Source: Lunularia cruciata (lineage: Eukaryota > Streptophyta > Marchantiopsida > Lunulariales > Lunulariaceae). Taken from it: a stretch of DNA of 64,000 bases. Each line of letters begins with the position of its first letter. Position 1 is the stretch's first letter. The stretch spans positions 41,617,473-41,681,472 of the forward strand of contig OX419758.1 in the NCBI GenBank assembly GCA_948567375.1. The letters run 5' to 3'. The notes below the pieces were generated by a model. That model was not told the DNA's origin. It did not search any database and was given only the letters and a program-made list of their open reading frames with translations. Below, in pieces: positions 10,900 to 22,283 of the stretch. The translations under genes were made by a program, and so were the position numbers.

Positions 10900-13800
10900 C
10901 TAGCTCATTTTGGTGAAACTTGATGTCTTCTGTCGATCATATTGTACAGACAGTCTTGCTGCCCATAAACTCTGTTCAGAGTCTGAATTCTCAGAATCCC
11001 CTTGTACTAATCCTGCCAGAGCGGCGGTATAAATAGCTAAAGATTCCGTGGAGGTATGTAATACGGCATCCTTGAGGAGTTCCCTGGTGTTCATACCCAG
11101 ATTGAGATTCTTTCGAGCTAAATCTCCTAGCACGTCCTGAACTTGCTTCCTTAGCACAGCGCCGGCTCCATCCTGAGGTTTGGTTCTGTCCAGCATTCGG
11201 AAACTAAGAACTCGAAGTGCTTCCACAGCATCCTCATCTTGACCAGCTTGCATATAGGTAGAAACCACTGGTAAGAATGTATTGTGATCGGGCAAAACGT
11301 TACTGCGCCGCATCTCCTCCACCACATGCTCCATCACATCGACCCGCTTCTGCTTAAGACAGTAGAAGTATAGTGAGACAAAATGAAGCGTTTCTTCATC
11401 CGTAACTGACTTGTCAACAAGTTAAACTGTGAGCTTAAGACCTTAGGTTAAGAGCTTGAGAGCTTAAGACTACTCGATTCATCCGGTCATCTGATCTCTT
11501 CTCTATGATATCCTGGGTACCAGTGTTCCGAGGTGAACTTTAACATTTGATATTATTGAGTGTATGAATATGGCCCCCTCCGTAAGAACACGGTTCAATA
11601 CCCCACTTAAGACTGGACATTACATGGCATGGTGAATGAGGTATAAGAACTAAATCCCTCGTAACCATCATTTACACCTAGTGGTGAGCAAACTCTCCTG
11701 TTAATTTGTACCTGCAAGTGAGGACTAGAATAAAGCAAGTATCTTCCATGAGTAGTCGAAAGTGTACCAGATTACATCACCATTAATGCCATAGCGCAGC
11801 TAAATGTAAAGTAAAAAGTCGTCCTAAGCTCCTTAAACCCCCAGGAAGCTGTGTATGAATACTGGAATTTACAACTCGATATATGTGGAGTGAGAGTATA
11901 AGCCGTTTCAATAACGAGAAATCTACACCCGACGCGAACTAAGTACATGCAAATCTATGCAACTAGGAATTACGTCGGAGCACATGCGACTAAGCAATGT
12001 GGAATGGAATAAATAATGGATTGATACGCTCATATATTCCATGTAAGATGAATATTTGATTAACAAGACCACTATAGTAAGCAATTTGATACAGAGCAAT
12101 CTTGAGGTCTCCATCAAGTTATCACACCACGTAGACACTGGCTTCAGAGCGTAAGAGATTCCTACCACCATGAGCAGCACGTGATCCCTTCTGGAACTTA
12201 CTTGATAAGATGCAGATGTCAAGATAGTATTGAAGGTAGCCGTGTCTGGTTGTACACCTGACCCCGTCATTTCCTTTAGTAGGTGAGGCACTATATCCAT
12301 CTCCCCACTATGGCATATTACCTGTGTACAACCAACATTGAAATAATCTTCACAAGTGAAATCGGGAATGGAGGGGTCAACTATAGGATGGTAATAAAAG
12401 ATAGTCTTATACGGAAAGGAGGTCCTCCTCACATCAAAGAAGCTTCATCCTGGAAGGATCCTCAACACTTGTGAATATGTAACACCGAACACTCAAGTAC
12501 TGATTTAAAAAACTAAATTCATCATACCTATGGACATAGCCAAAGAGTGTTCTAGAGAGTCCCACACCTTTAAGAGGGTGTTGAAAGTCACAACGGTAGG
12601 AGCTAGACCTTCCTGTCTCATGGTATCCACTAGCTCGAAAGCAGTTGCAAGTTTCTTATCTTGTGTACAACCATTGATGAGTATGTTGTACGTGTAAACA
12701 TCAGGTTTAAGCCCGGCCGAGCGCATTCCGTCAAAAACTTTCCACCCTGTCTCCACCTGAATAACTCCAAAACCACATATGAAAATCTACTTCACCCACT
12801 GTAACTAACTTCAGACGCTGTGTTGTTGGGGCTACAAACTTGATTCAATGAAAGATATGCATATCTTTACCTGACCGGAGTTGACACAGCTGAGTATTAC
12901 AGTATTGTACGTAGTGACATCCAGAAGTTCCTTGTCATGAGTGTTGGTATCTTTGAGCCGTTGAAGCATAAGTTCTGTTAAACCTTGTGCCCCTAACACA
13001 TGCATCTGCACCAAGTCCGTACTGGTAAGACACGTATAACTCTATCAGGAAAACCCAAGAAGATGGAAGTTCCAGAATTTATTTTAGCCCATTCTGTGTC
13101 TGGAAACCCTTCCATCATTGACTTTCGAAACAATCTATCACTTGTACTCAGAAATGCGATTTACGGAACCCCGATGTAAACAACCCAGTTCCATACCCAC
13201 GGACTGACTCAGACATTTGACAGTAACATAGTAAAAATCTTCATATTTGTCACTTAGATTAGATTGTGCTCTACCCTCGTCTCTGTCTTGGCTCTGAAAC
13301 CAAAGTCAAAGATGCACGAACAAGAATGTACCAAGTTTTCTGCAGCCCTGACCCTCTTACGCAGTTTGGTCTCACACAACAAACCTCCGTTGAGAAACTA
13401 CGTCCCTACGACCGAAGAAATGTAAAGAGGGGAGACTTCTTCCAACAATTGAGTATGACGACTTATTAGCAACCCACTGAGATACCAAATAAGATTTCAC
13501 GTTCAAAATTTCACAACCTATATAAACTTCAACCCGTTGCAGGTCCACTCTTAGATGTCGCGGTTACTGAAGTGAGAATCTCAAGAGGAAAGGTTAAACC
13601 ATAACGTTGAAATTCCAGACTTGGTGACATACCAGAGAGGTAAATGATTCCTGCGTGTGCTGAACCCCGGACTGAACCATGTCCACTTCTATCGCAGTCA
13701 CTCTCTTTGCTATCTGTTGTTGTGACCAAGGACTGCTACCTTCTGGTCCCGACTTGGTATTGCCCATAGCCGTAAATAGAGCAATGTACGTACAGATATC

Positions 13801-16800
13801 TGCAGTCACCCCGAACTCTTTCATCCGGCCGAATACTTGCAGTGATCGTTCCGGTTCTTCCTGCGTCAACGTCATGCCCTTGTGATCAGTGCACGTCGGT
13901 TGCAAAGAACGATATTTATGTATTAACCACTCTAATTCAAGTAACTGTCCCATGAAAGCTCTAAGCCTACTTGTGGTGAATACTTTGAGGTGAGGACATC
14001 TATCATAGTTTGTCTGATACATCAGAGATAAGAGGGAGTGATAGACCTTCCACTTCAAAGAGTAGGAAGTATGGTTCTCATCAGGTTATGGGCCCACAAT
14101 CACCATTGGGATTGATAGGAGAACTCAGAGAGCTAGAGAAACTAGGAAACACTAATTACAAAGCCTGGGCTTTGGATTTAAAGGGTATCCTAGACAGTTA
14201 TGTTTGTTTAGACTTGGCATTAGAAGCCCATGATATAGATGAGCTTGAGCCCAACAAGGAGGAGAGAATCAAGCATTCTACTACTAGGAGGTTTCTGCTA
14301 AGGGCTATGCAAGAGCCAGTCAGAGACCTAGTAGACACTTATGCTTGGAGTTGGGAGATCTGGCTAAAACTCAAGAATTTTTACTCTGTTGAGAGGCTGG
14401 AAAGTTCCAGTAGGTTCTGGGATGGGATGTGGAATACTAAACTTGCAGATGGTGAAGACTTTACTTTGCACTTGTCAAAGTTACAGAAGGCCTTCAAGAG
14501 TGTCAAGGAGGATGGGTGTCCCCTTACAGAGAAATATGAGATCAACCATCTCTTGAAGACTCTCCCTCCAAGCTACCAGCCTATCAAAGTAGCTCTAAAA
14601 GTTCTACCTGTTGAAGTTGTCACATGGGATTATGTGATAAACAGATTGCTGGTGTTTAGCAGAGACAGAGAGGACCTAGAGATGAAGTTTAATGATTAGG
14701 GAGATTCTGCTCTGTTCAGTGCTTCTTCTCAGTCAAGGAGAGTGCCAGATAGAAGAGTGAGCAAACCAGAGCAATCCAGAGTGAGTAAATCTGGTAAAGG
14801 GGTTAGTAGTGTTGCTAACATGATCTGTTATTTCTGTCATGAGAAAGGTCATGTTGCACCTATATGTCCCAAGAGAGGAGAAAGGAGAGACCGAGAGCTG
14901 AAGAAGGTAGGCAAGGGACCTCAACCAGTAAGAGGTCGAAAATTTGCGAGTTCAGCTTACAACACAGAGGAGTGCAATGAGATAAAAAGCGATGAGGAGG
15001 GGTACTCAGCAGACAAGCTAGATTGTGGAATGTTGGCAGAATCGCAGTTGTCCACAAACGGTTTTGGATGGTTCTTGGATTCTGGAGCCACCTCTCATAT
15101 CTGTTACCAGAAGGAGCTGTTCTCAACTCTTCAACCTCTGAAGATTCCCAAGAGTGTTTGTTGTGGACCTGGGATTCTGAATCCAGTGTTAGGAACTGGC
15201 AAAGTTCTATTGCCTCATGGGAAGATCTAACACAAGTTCTTGTAAGAGCTATTTGGAAGATGTGCTCTATGTTCGAGATTACACCAAGCACTTGATATCA
15301 GTACATCACCTCATGGAGCATGGAGTGGATGTTCTGTTTGAGAGCAACAGAAATCAATGCACTTTGAAGAAAGGAGAGCTGGTCCTTGGGTATGGCACTG
15401 CCAAAGGGAAGCTGTTCAAGTTGATGGAAGCTGATTGTTCTGATTCTGCATTGGTGGCAGGAAAACAGAAATGATATCCATCTGTGGCATTTGAGGTTAG
15501 GGCACTTGTCAGTGCAAAACCTATATGCTTTAGAGAAGGTAGTGGATGGGTTGAAACTGGATCCAAAGGAAAACTCGAGTTCTGCATTGGGTGTGCAGAA
15601 GGTAAGGCACACAAGGCTCCTATCCCCAAGAAATCTTCATCTAGAGCTTCTGGTCTTCTAGATGTCATACATTCTGATGTATGGGGATACATGGCTGAGA
15701 AGTCATTGAGTGGAGCAGCCTACTATATTTCTTTTGTGGATGATTACAGTAGAAAGAGCTTTATCTATCTCATGAAAAGCAAGGACCAAGTGCTGCGAAA
15801 ATTCCAGAAGTTTGTAGCCATGGCTGAGTTGCAGACTGGGAGGAAAGTAAAGCGATTGAGAACAGATGGAGGCAGAGAGTACAGGAATGAGGAATTCCTC
15901 TCTTTTCTGTCAGAGAAAGGAATTCTCCTTGACTGTAAGAGACAGTCCTGCACAGAATGGAGTTGCAGAAAGGTTGAATAGGACACTGGTGGACAAAGCA
16001 TTGGCCATGCTCCAACATGCCAAGTTGGAGAGAAAGTTTTGGGGTGCTGCAATTAGCACTGCAAATTACCTTAGAAATATCAGTGGTACCACAGCATTGC
16101 AAGGAAGAACTCCTGAACAATATTGGAGTGGTAAGAAACCTAATCATTCAGCTTTGAAAGTTTTTGGATGTCCTGCCTATGTTCATATTCCCAAGGAGCA
16201 AAGGAGGAAGTTCACAAAGAAGGCTGAGAGAATGCTCTTTGTAGGATATGAAGAGGGACTGAAAGGATATCTTCTGTACAATCCTAAGTCTGGACAGATC
16301 ATCAGAAGTAGAGATGTACTCTTTGATGAATTGAGGACTTGAATGATGAGTTGCAGAAGCAAGCTGATCAGTTTGATCATCCTGATCAACCTATCTTCCC
16401 AAGCTGCAGAGTCAGTTTTTCAGATCAATCATCAGAAGAGCAATCTCTACCTGAAGCTGATGGTTCACCAAAGGAGAGTCTGAAGGTGTACCAAAGAAGG
16501 CCTATACAGACGGTGGTTTCTGATCCTGATACTACAGAAGATGACTACCAGAAGCAGACTGCAGATGCAGAATCTCTGAGTGAGATTCCAGAGATGTCAA
16601 GAGATGACATGAAACTTCTAGGCACAGAGCCAAGAAGATCACAGAGAGATAGAAAACCTATTGACAGACTTGGCTTTCTATCAGAAGAGATGTTAGATGA
16701 ATCTTACATCTGTCATGAAGATTGTGATCCAGAAACTCTACAGGAAGCTACACTCAGACCAGATTCGAGTCAGTGGGAGTTGGCTATAGCAGAAGAGAAG

Positions 16801-19800
16801 AAGTCTCTTCAGACTAATGGTACATGGGTACTAGCTGACTTACCACCAGGTAGGAAAGCAATTGGCTGTAAATGGGTTTTCAGGGTCAAACGTGGAGCTG
16901 AGAATGAGGTCCTGAAGTACAAGGCAAGACTTGTTGCAAAGGGCTTCAATCAGAAAGCATCAATAGATTATTCAGAAACTTTTGCACCGGTTGCCAGGTA
17001 TGGATCTATTCGCATGCTTCTAGCTCTTGCAGCAGAGAGAGATTGGGAAGTGGAGCAGTTAGATGTGAAAACAGCCTCAATGGAGATTTGAGAGAGACTA
17101 TCCACATGGATGTTCCAGATGGATATACTGAAGGCAAAGGAAAAGTATGCTTGCTTAAGAAGGCTTTATATGGTCTTAAGCAAGCTCCTAGAGCCTGGTA
17201 TGAGAAACTAGACTCATACTTTAGAGAGCAGGATTTCAAATGAGCAGATTCAGACATGAGTGTGTATACTAGAGATGATGTATGCATAGCTGTATATGTA
17301 GATGATCTATTACTATTGGGGAACAGGAATCTATCAAAGGAGTGATAGATTTCTTGTGCTCTGTTTTTGAGATGACTATCCTTGGTCCTGTAAAACTCGT
17401 TTTGGGAATCAAAGTGAGCAGAGACAGAGAAGCAGGATGGATCCGGATCAGTCAACCACAGTATGTGAGATCCATACTAGCTAAGTATCAGATGACAGAG
17501 GCGAATCCTGTCTCTACACCTCTTGATCTGGGGTGGAAGCACAGCAGAATCATAGATGGGGAGGTGAATCTCTGTGACAAAGTGTTGTATCAGAGTGCTC
17601 TTGGTTCTCTAATGTTTATCATGGTCTGTACAAGACCAGATATATGCTATGCAGTGGGAGCACTAGCTAGATATACTAGCAACCCTGCACAAGTACATTG
17701 GAAAGGTATAAAGAGAGTATTCAGGTACTTAAAGGGTACTCAAGATGCATTCTTGGGGTACAGAAAGCAAGGGAACATACTTGCTTCTAAACTTGAAGCA
17801 TATACAGATGCTAGTTGGGGAGATGACACAGATAACAGCAGATCAACTAGTGGACTAATCATGCTAAGTGGTGGAGCAATCAGCTGGCGTAGTAAACAGC
17901 AAACATCTGTTGCACTGTCTACTACTGAGGCAGAATTTATGGCTGCCTCAAATGCTACTTAAGAAGTCATCTGGAACACGAGACTTCTTAAGGAGCTGGG
18001 TTTTGAGCAGGAAAGTCCTACTACATTGTAGTGTGACAATACAGGAAGTATAGCACTCAGCAAAAATCCTGCACATCACCCAAGGACTAAGCACATTGAG
18101 ATTAGAAGAAGATTTGTAGAGGAGAAAGAAAAGGAGAATGTTGTGAAGTCAGTTTACTGTCCTACACAGGAGACGACAGCAGATGTGTTTACAAAAGCAT
18201 TACCTAAAGATAAACACATAAAATGTGTAGTAGAAATGGGAATAGTCTTAAACTCTCATTAAGCGGGAGTGTTAGTTTAGTTAATCTCTAGTTTAGAGAC
18301 TTCTCTTGTTTTTAAAGTTTTGTTAGAATCCTGCTAAATATTTTCTACTTAGGGTAAAGAGGGGCCCAGCCCTAATAAGGGTTAAGCAAAGCAACCCCCT
18401 AGGGTTTGCTTAAGTGTTTTTAAGAGTGTTTTCTGCTCTTCTTTCAGTTAGTTCTTCAACAAGGGTGATTCCCAACACCTCTTCCTTGCATTTCGTGAAA
18501 TCCTGAGCTGCCTACCATCATCTCAGTATTGGAGGCTAGTAGTGCTGCGTGAGAGAACCTATTTGATGCTTGTGAGCTGTGATACAAAGAGAGAGGTCTA
18601 GTATTGCAGAAGTGATGTCTGATACATCAGAGATAAGAGGGAGTGATAGACCTTCCACTTCAAAGAGTAGGAAGCATGGTTCTCATCATAGTTAGATGTC
18701 CTAGAGAGGCCATAGAGCATGACAAACGCATATGTATCTGGTACTACAAGACACAAAAAGATGGACTGTTGAATGTCTCCGTCTTAATTGCCATACGTCA
18801 TGCTTCAAAGATGTTACACCCACTTGACCGCCAACTTCTAATCTAAACAACGACCTTACACAAGCACATCACTGAGCGTAAAAGAGGTGTAAAGATACCG
18901 CTGCTACACAAGCATTAAGAAGTATGTTGTAGGCGTGGCACGTAGGCCTCTGGCTTTGGCTGCCATTCTCCATGTAATCTAATACTTGGTCGGCTTTGTT
19001 GAGCTTCTCCCTTCGACAGTATCCTTCCAACAGTGCAGTAAGGGAGTGAACGTCTGGCGTAATTCCGATGGACTCCATCCTCTTGAGCTACATTGCATCA
19101 TCAGAAGTCACAATCAGATATCTTGGACTTGAGTAGCCTAAAAACGAGACCTAAGTATTCTATTTAACTTCGCTTTAGAGTTCCCTGCTACAGGTTACAC
19201 AAGAACACCAACACGGCTGAGGGATAACTGCGGGGTTTTCACAATCACAATTTCATGTTCCCGCAGCTTGGGTTTCTCCTTGATAAATTTCGCTTCTCAA
19301 TTTCATACACAGCACCTTATTTGTGCCATCTATTCTTGCTTTAATGTATAGATAAGAGCATGCGGTAGCGTTTTGGTTAGTCGCCTCCGCGTCCTGGTTG
19401 GACGCTGCTGGGAGACTCCACAAGCACTCAAAACGTCAAATTGAGGAAGAATGGAAGTGGATCCGACTCTTACAATTCGTAGAGCATGCTGGATATCTCT
19501 TCCTTCCAATACAGCTCTTAGAAGTGCATTATAAGTATAGATGTCTAATTTCAACCCCAATTGACGCATCTGGCACAACATCAACACTCTTTTGTTAGAA
19601 AGCAATTTTGATCAGCCCAACAAGGACCAGAACTAATTAGCAAGTTGCATGGACGTTTCCAAGCGCACAGGAGACATATGCAGACTTTCATAAGTCAGGA
19701 ACTTGAAGATTTGTTGCCAACTATGGAATCCCGCACGTCTAACTTATTATGATCCGGAAATGGGAAAAAGTTAGGCAGAGCACTACCTCTGAGAACAAGC

Positions 19801-22283
19801 ATTCAGCAAGAATGTGATCTTTTGCCTTGCCAGCAGCGTTGATCATTGAATTGTATGCATTTTGTAAATCCTTCAACCCTGTGGAAGTTAAGTCTGATAG
19901 TCTAAGTCCCTGTGATGCAAGCTCAGAAGAAAATCCGGGAACTTCTACAACGCCTTTCTGAGTAAACAGATTCACCTCATCTTCACTGCCTACAGAGCTT
20001 GATTCTGGCTGTAAGTTGTCATCTTCCTGTCCATCAGAATCTATATCAAGCTCCTCAGAGAACATGGTATCTGAGTCAGTCCATTCAGATGAATGCTCGG
20101 TTGTGCCCTCTTCCTTCTCATTATCAAGTTCTTCTTTGCATCCTTCGTCTGATAAACCACCTGTTTGGTGAATGCCCATTTCACTTGGAGGCGATAGGCT
20201 TGTTGCTGTTTCATGCCCAAAAGCAGACACCATGTCTTGCAAAGCTTGACGGGCTTCTGTTAGATCGTTCATCCTACAAAGGGCAATTATATAGGAAGAA
20301 CGCGCCGTTGGAGTAGGTATAAAGTTCCTAACAAGCTGCGTCCACCATTTTTTCGCGGCAGTTAAGTCTCCTAGCATTCCTGAAAGCTGCAGAGACACTC
20401 TCATGCAGACAGATGAGTATACAACCAGGTTGGTTATTACTTGGGAGTATAATTAGCATTCGAGGTATTCGCGTTCAAAACTTAGTGGAGCTATGACACT
20501 CCTAGAAGGTAAACGCCAACACTGGATTGTAGGATTTCTAATCAGAACGTGGGAGCAGTGCTCCAGCATACCTTGATAAGCTCTACAAAAGTACGCTCGT
20601 CTTTTGAAACTTTATGTTCCTCCATTAGTTGGTTGCAGCGTTCAGCATGCACTTTGCTCTTAGTATGCACGCACCCATTCAACAATGTGTTGTACATTAC
20701 AAGATTGGCTTCAGAATTCGCTGCAAGTAGACCGAGAAGCTCGGTTGCCTGCATTTCGCCAAAAGTAAACAGATTTTACCCATTGCAAAGTTCATCGATA
20801 TTAGTTTCTGTTGTATATTGAGAAGATATACAGGTTGTGGATGAAGCCCCATCAAACACGTTCACACAGAAACGAAAGACCTACACTTCAATATAGTGAA
20901 GAGGTCAGACTACAACCATACCTCATCGATACAACCACCTCTGCTGAGTGCACCGATAAGGCATCCATAAGAAACCGTATTCATCTTGATCTTATTTGAC
21001 TTCATGAAGTTCCACACTTCTTTAGCCATCTGCCAGCCGAGAGCCAATGTCTTCCGGTTAGCACTGATTGTACAGAGTCTGGAATCATTGTCCATTCTCC
21101 ACCTACTCCATCGGAGCAGAAACCTTCGATAGAAGTATGGTACAGAATCAACACAGTAACCAATACTGTGAATTCCATTTCTTCGCATCCTTACACACCA
21201 CTCAAAATGATAAAATGAGATATGCGCGAAATATAACGTCCACCTTAGGGTTTCTGCTCCGAGAGCAGCTATTGAGAAGATAATTGCACAACACAATCGT
21301 TACTGGACTGTCCAGAGATTTCATGTCTTTGAGAAGCTTAGAAGCGTTGGTCTCTTCCCCCAGTTTCAGAAGCTTCCCAAAGAGTTGGCTCAAATAAAAA
21401 ACTTCAGGGTCCTTGTCTTGTTTGCCGTGTTTTAAGCCTCTTGCATTCTCTGCTCCTACATGGTGATCCAGCACAGTCATCAATACGAGCATCTTCAAAC
21501 AGAATGACATTTAAGAGCATCTTTCAACCAGAATGGCGAGCTTCAAGGCTATACCTTGTCAAATCTCCAGTTTTAGTTTGAGCCTCGTGCTTCATACTAC
21601 ACTGATACAGGGACAGATATTGATCCGAAATCTCACGGAAGAGATCGTAAAGTCCATTCGACTGTCAAAAGACATTACCGTTTAGTTACCCTAAAGCACC
21701 AATTAGTATGCAGAAATGGTTTGGACACTAAACCCACATTGAATCGTATGCAGCACGGGTGGCGGTCAGTTTCTCTCGTATGCAAATCCATTTTCTCGAA
21801 ACGATTAGAAAACGCTTCTGATCTCATCCACCCAAACCTGAACGGAGTGAGGTCCGTCAAAATGGTATGGTCTTCAGGGGAAGTCGTTTGGGAGAACGGG
21901 CTCATTCGTTGTAAAATGTTAGTACAATTTAAGATTCTGAACTTTTCATGTTGAACTGCATGAATGGAATGCTTCTCAATGGATACCGCTGCTATATATT
22001 GCTGGATTTTATCTATATGTTGTAAATATTGCTTCCTCAACTAACAAGTTTAATGGATAGCCGTATCCCTGAACCTGACATTCTGCCACCTTCTGTGAAA
22101 CCAGTCCGGATAGATTTAGAAACTTACTGCTCGTGATAGTGGGGAAGACGATATCGGAGCTGCATTGGCGAGACCACAAGGTAGAATTGGCAGCACTGCT
22201 GTGCCAATTCAAGCGTGTCTGCCTCTGCCCGAGGCGTTCCAGATTCAAATACCAACGGAACATTATCGGCCAGCAGTAAAAGT
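10900..22283 (-). CDS. P-class pentatricopeptide repeat protein (multi-exon)
   Basis: RNA-binding helical-repeat protein; members of this family process, stabilise or help translate organelle transcripts. Eleven exons are resolved (minus strand, 5' to 3'): 21455-21244, 21029-20922, 20748-20572, 20386-19787, 19569-19474, 19087-18899, 13860-13633, 13005-12871, 12756-12568, 12321-12202, 11349-10900 (stop). Ten junctions are GT-AG and phase 0, giving about 833 residues. Further 5' exons are likely (candidates 22283-22128 and about 21661-21555) but their frames do not join cleanly, so the start codon and transit peptide are not defined. PPR blocks include [45 protein letters not shown] and [11 protein letters not shown]. 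The 200-codon exon has a long Asp/Glu/Ser-rich insert. There is no DYW or E domain, so it is P-class. A copia element sits in one intron. It may correspond to a plastid stability factor such as MRL1 or HCF152, but this is not established. Confidence 0.85.
14006..14010. repeat. target-site duplication, left copy (TAGTT)
   Basis: Five bases directly left of the copia insertion, identical to the five bases directly right of it (18689-18693). A 5-bp duplication is what Ty1/copia integrase produces. The undisturbed site lies within a small inverted repeat (GGACATCT at 13994-14001 and AGATGTCC at 18694-18701). Confidence 0.85.
14011..14083 (+). repeat. 73-bp terminal direct repeat, left copy
   Basis: Begins TGTCTGATAC and ends TTCTCATCA. 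It matches 18616-18688 except for one T/C difference near base 61. In translation it forms the first codons of gag ([19 protein letters not shown]). The left copy lacks the ATG because host TAGTT precedes it; the right copy has the ATG. Confidence 0.9.
14084..15480 (+). mobile_element. copia gag and protease part
   Basis: The gag capsid region ([20 protein letters not shown]; about 14.1-14.7 kb) is followed by a CX2CX4HX4C zinc knuckle ([14 protein letters not shown], about 14.83-14.87 kb). The aspartic protease active-site block [12 protein letters not shown] follows at about 15.07-15.11 kb. These are in the canonical copia order. Fossil sequence with interruptions. Confidence 0.88.
15481..16740 (+). 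mobile_element. copia integrase part
   Basis: The zinc-binding pre-integrase remnant ends with [11 protein letters not shown]-type sequence (about 15.58-15.62 kb). The catalytic core follows with [25 protein letters not shown] and [14 protein letters not shown], and an AEDRLNRTL-type C-terminal core sequence. The tail around 16.15-16.35 kb ([18 protein letters not shown]) is typical of plant copia integrases. Fossil sequence with interruptions. Confidence 0.88.
16741..18260 (+). mobile_element. copia reverse transcriptase and RNase H part
   Basis: RT begins around [18 protein letters not shown] and carries [12 protein letters not shown], then [10 protein letters not shown] and the YVDDLL active site (about 17.30 kb). 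RNase H shows [12 protein letters not shown] and [14 protein letters not shown] (about 17.79-17.96 kb), and the pol end is at about 18.26 kb. The order integrase-RT-RNase H identifies Ty1/copia, not gypsy. Fossil sequence with interruptions. Confidence 0.9.
18261..18614 (+). repeat. copia polypurine tract, LTR-like segment and leader
   Basis: A polypurine tract (AAGCGGGAG, 18261-18269) is followed directly by TGTTAGTTTAG, the usual start of a plant copia LTR. The sequence then runs through AT-rich promoter-like DNA to a leader that ends at the ATG at 18615. Only one copy of this segment exists in the insertion and it is internal, not at the ends. The exact LTR end and primer-binding site were not found. 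Confidence 0.65.
18616..18688 (+). repeat. 73-bp terminal direct repeat, right copy
   Basis: Matches 14011-14083 with a single difference. Preceded by A, so the gag ATG (18615-18617) is present here, downstream of the LTR-like segment and leader. The element ends at CA (18687-18688), immediately before the TAGTT target duplication. Confidence 0.9.
18689..18693. repeat. target-site duplication, right copy (TAGTT)
   Basis: Identical to 14006-14010 and directly adjoining the right end of the copia element. Confidence 0.85.
19787..20386 (-). CDS. PPR gene, large exon with acidic insert
   Basis: This 600-bp exon of the PPR gene begins with helical-repeat sequence ([15 protein letters not shown]). 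It then carries roughly 90 residues rich in Asp, Glu and Ser (for example [20 protein letters not shown]) before repeat-like sequence resumes ([19 protein letters not shown]). An acidic, probably disordered loop inside a PPR array is unusual. It could be a protein-interaction or phosphorylation segment. Splice acceptor TCTCTGCAG and donor GAG|GTAGTG are clear. Confidence 0.85.
22128..22283 (-). CDS. candidate 5' exon of the PPR gene
   Basis: Open minus-strand segment between a good acceptor (TTCTGTTGTAG) and a consensus donor (GCA|GTAAGT). It includes the blocks [15 protein letters not shown] and [19 protein letters not shown], which look protein-like. It lies just upstream of the resolved PPR exons on the same strand. 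I could not confirm the joining frame, so it may belong to the PPR gene or to a separate small gene. Confidence 0.45.

Larger units (their letters stand above)
14011..18688 (+). mobile_element. Ty1/copia retrotransposon, circularly permuted, inside a PPR intron
   Basis: Plus-strand (antisense to the host gene) copia element in the intron between exons 19087-18899 and 13860-13633. Parts in order: gag, protease, integrase, reverse transcriptase, RNase H, a polypurine tract, an LTR-like segment, a leader, then the start of gag again. The outer ends are a 73-bp direct repeat (14011-14083 and 18616-18688) that starts TG, ends CA and differs at one base, flanked by a 5-bp target duplication. The element is broken by roughly eight interruptions. 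The near-identical terminal repeats suggest a fairly recent insertion, though the coding decay suggests it came from, or became, a defective copy. Confidence 0.9.

Noticed and set aside
14011-14083. 73-bp repeat as an ordinary LTR of a standard copia element
   Set aside because: It encodes the start of gag, has no adjoining primer-binding site, and a typical polypurine tract plus LTR start lies 345 bp before the right copy.
19999-20316. Plus-strand frame opposite the PPR exon
   Set aside because: Antisense shadow of the 19787-20386 exon.
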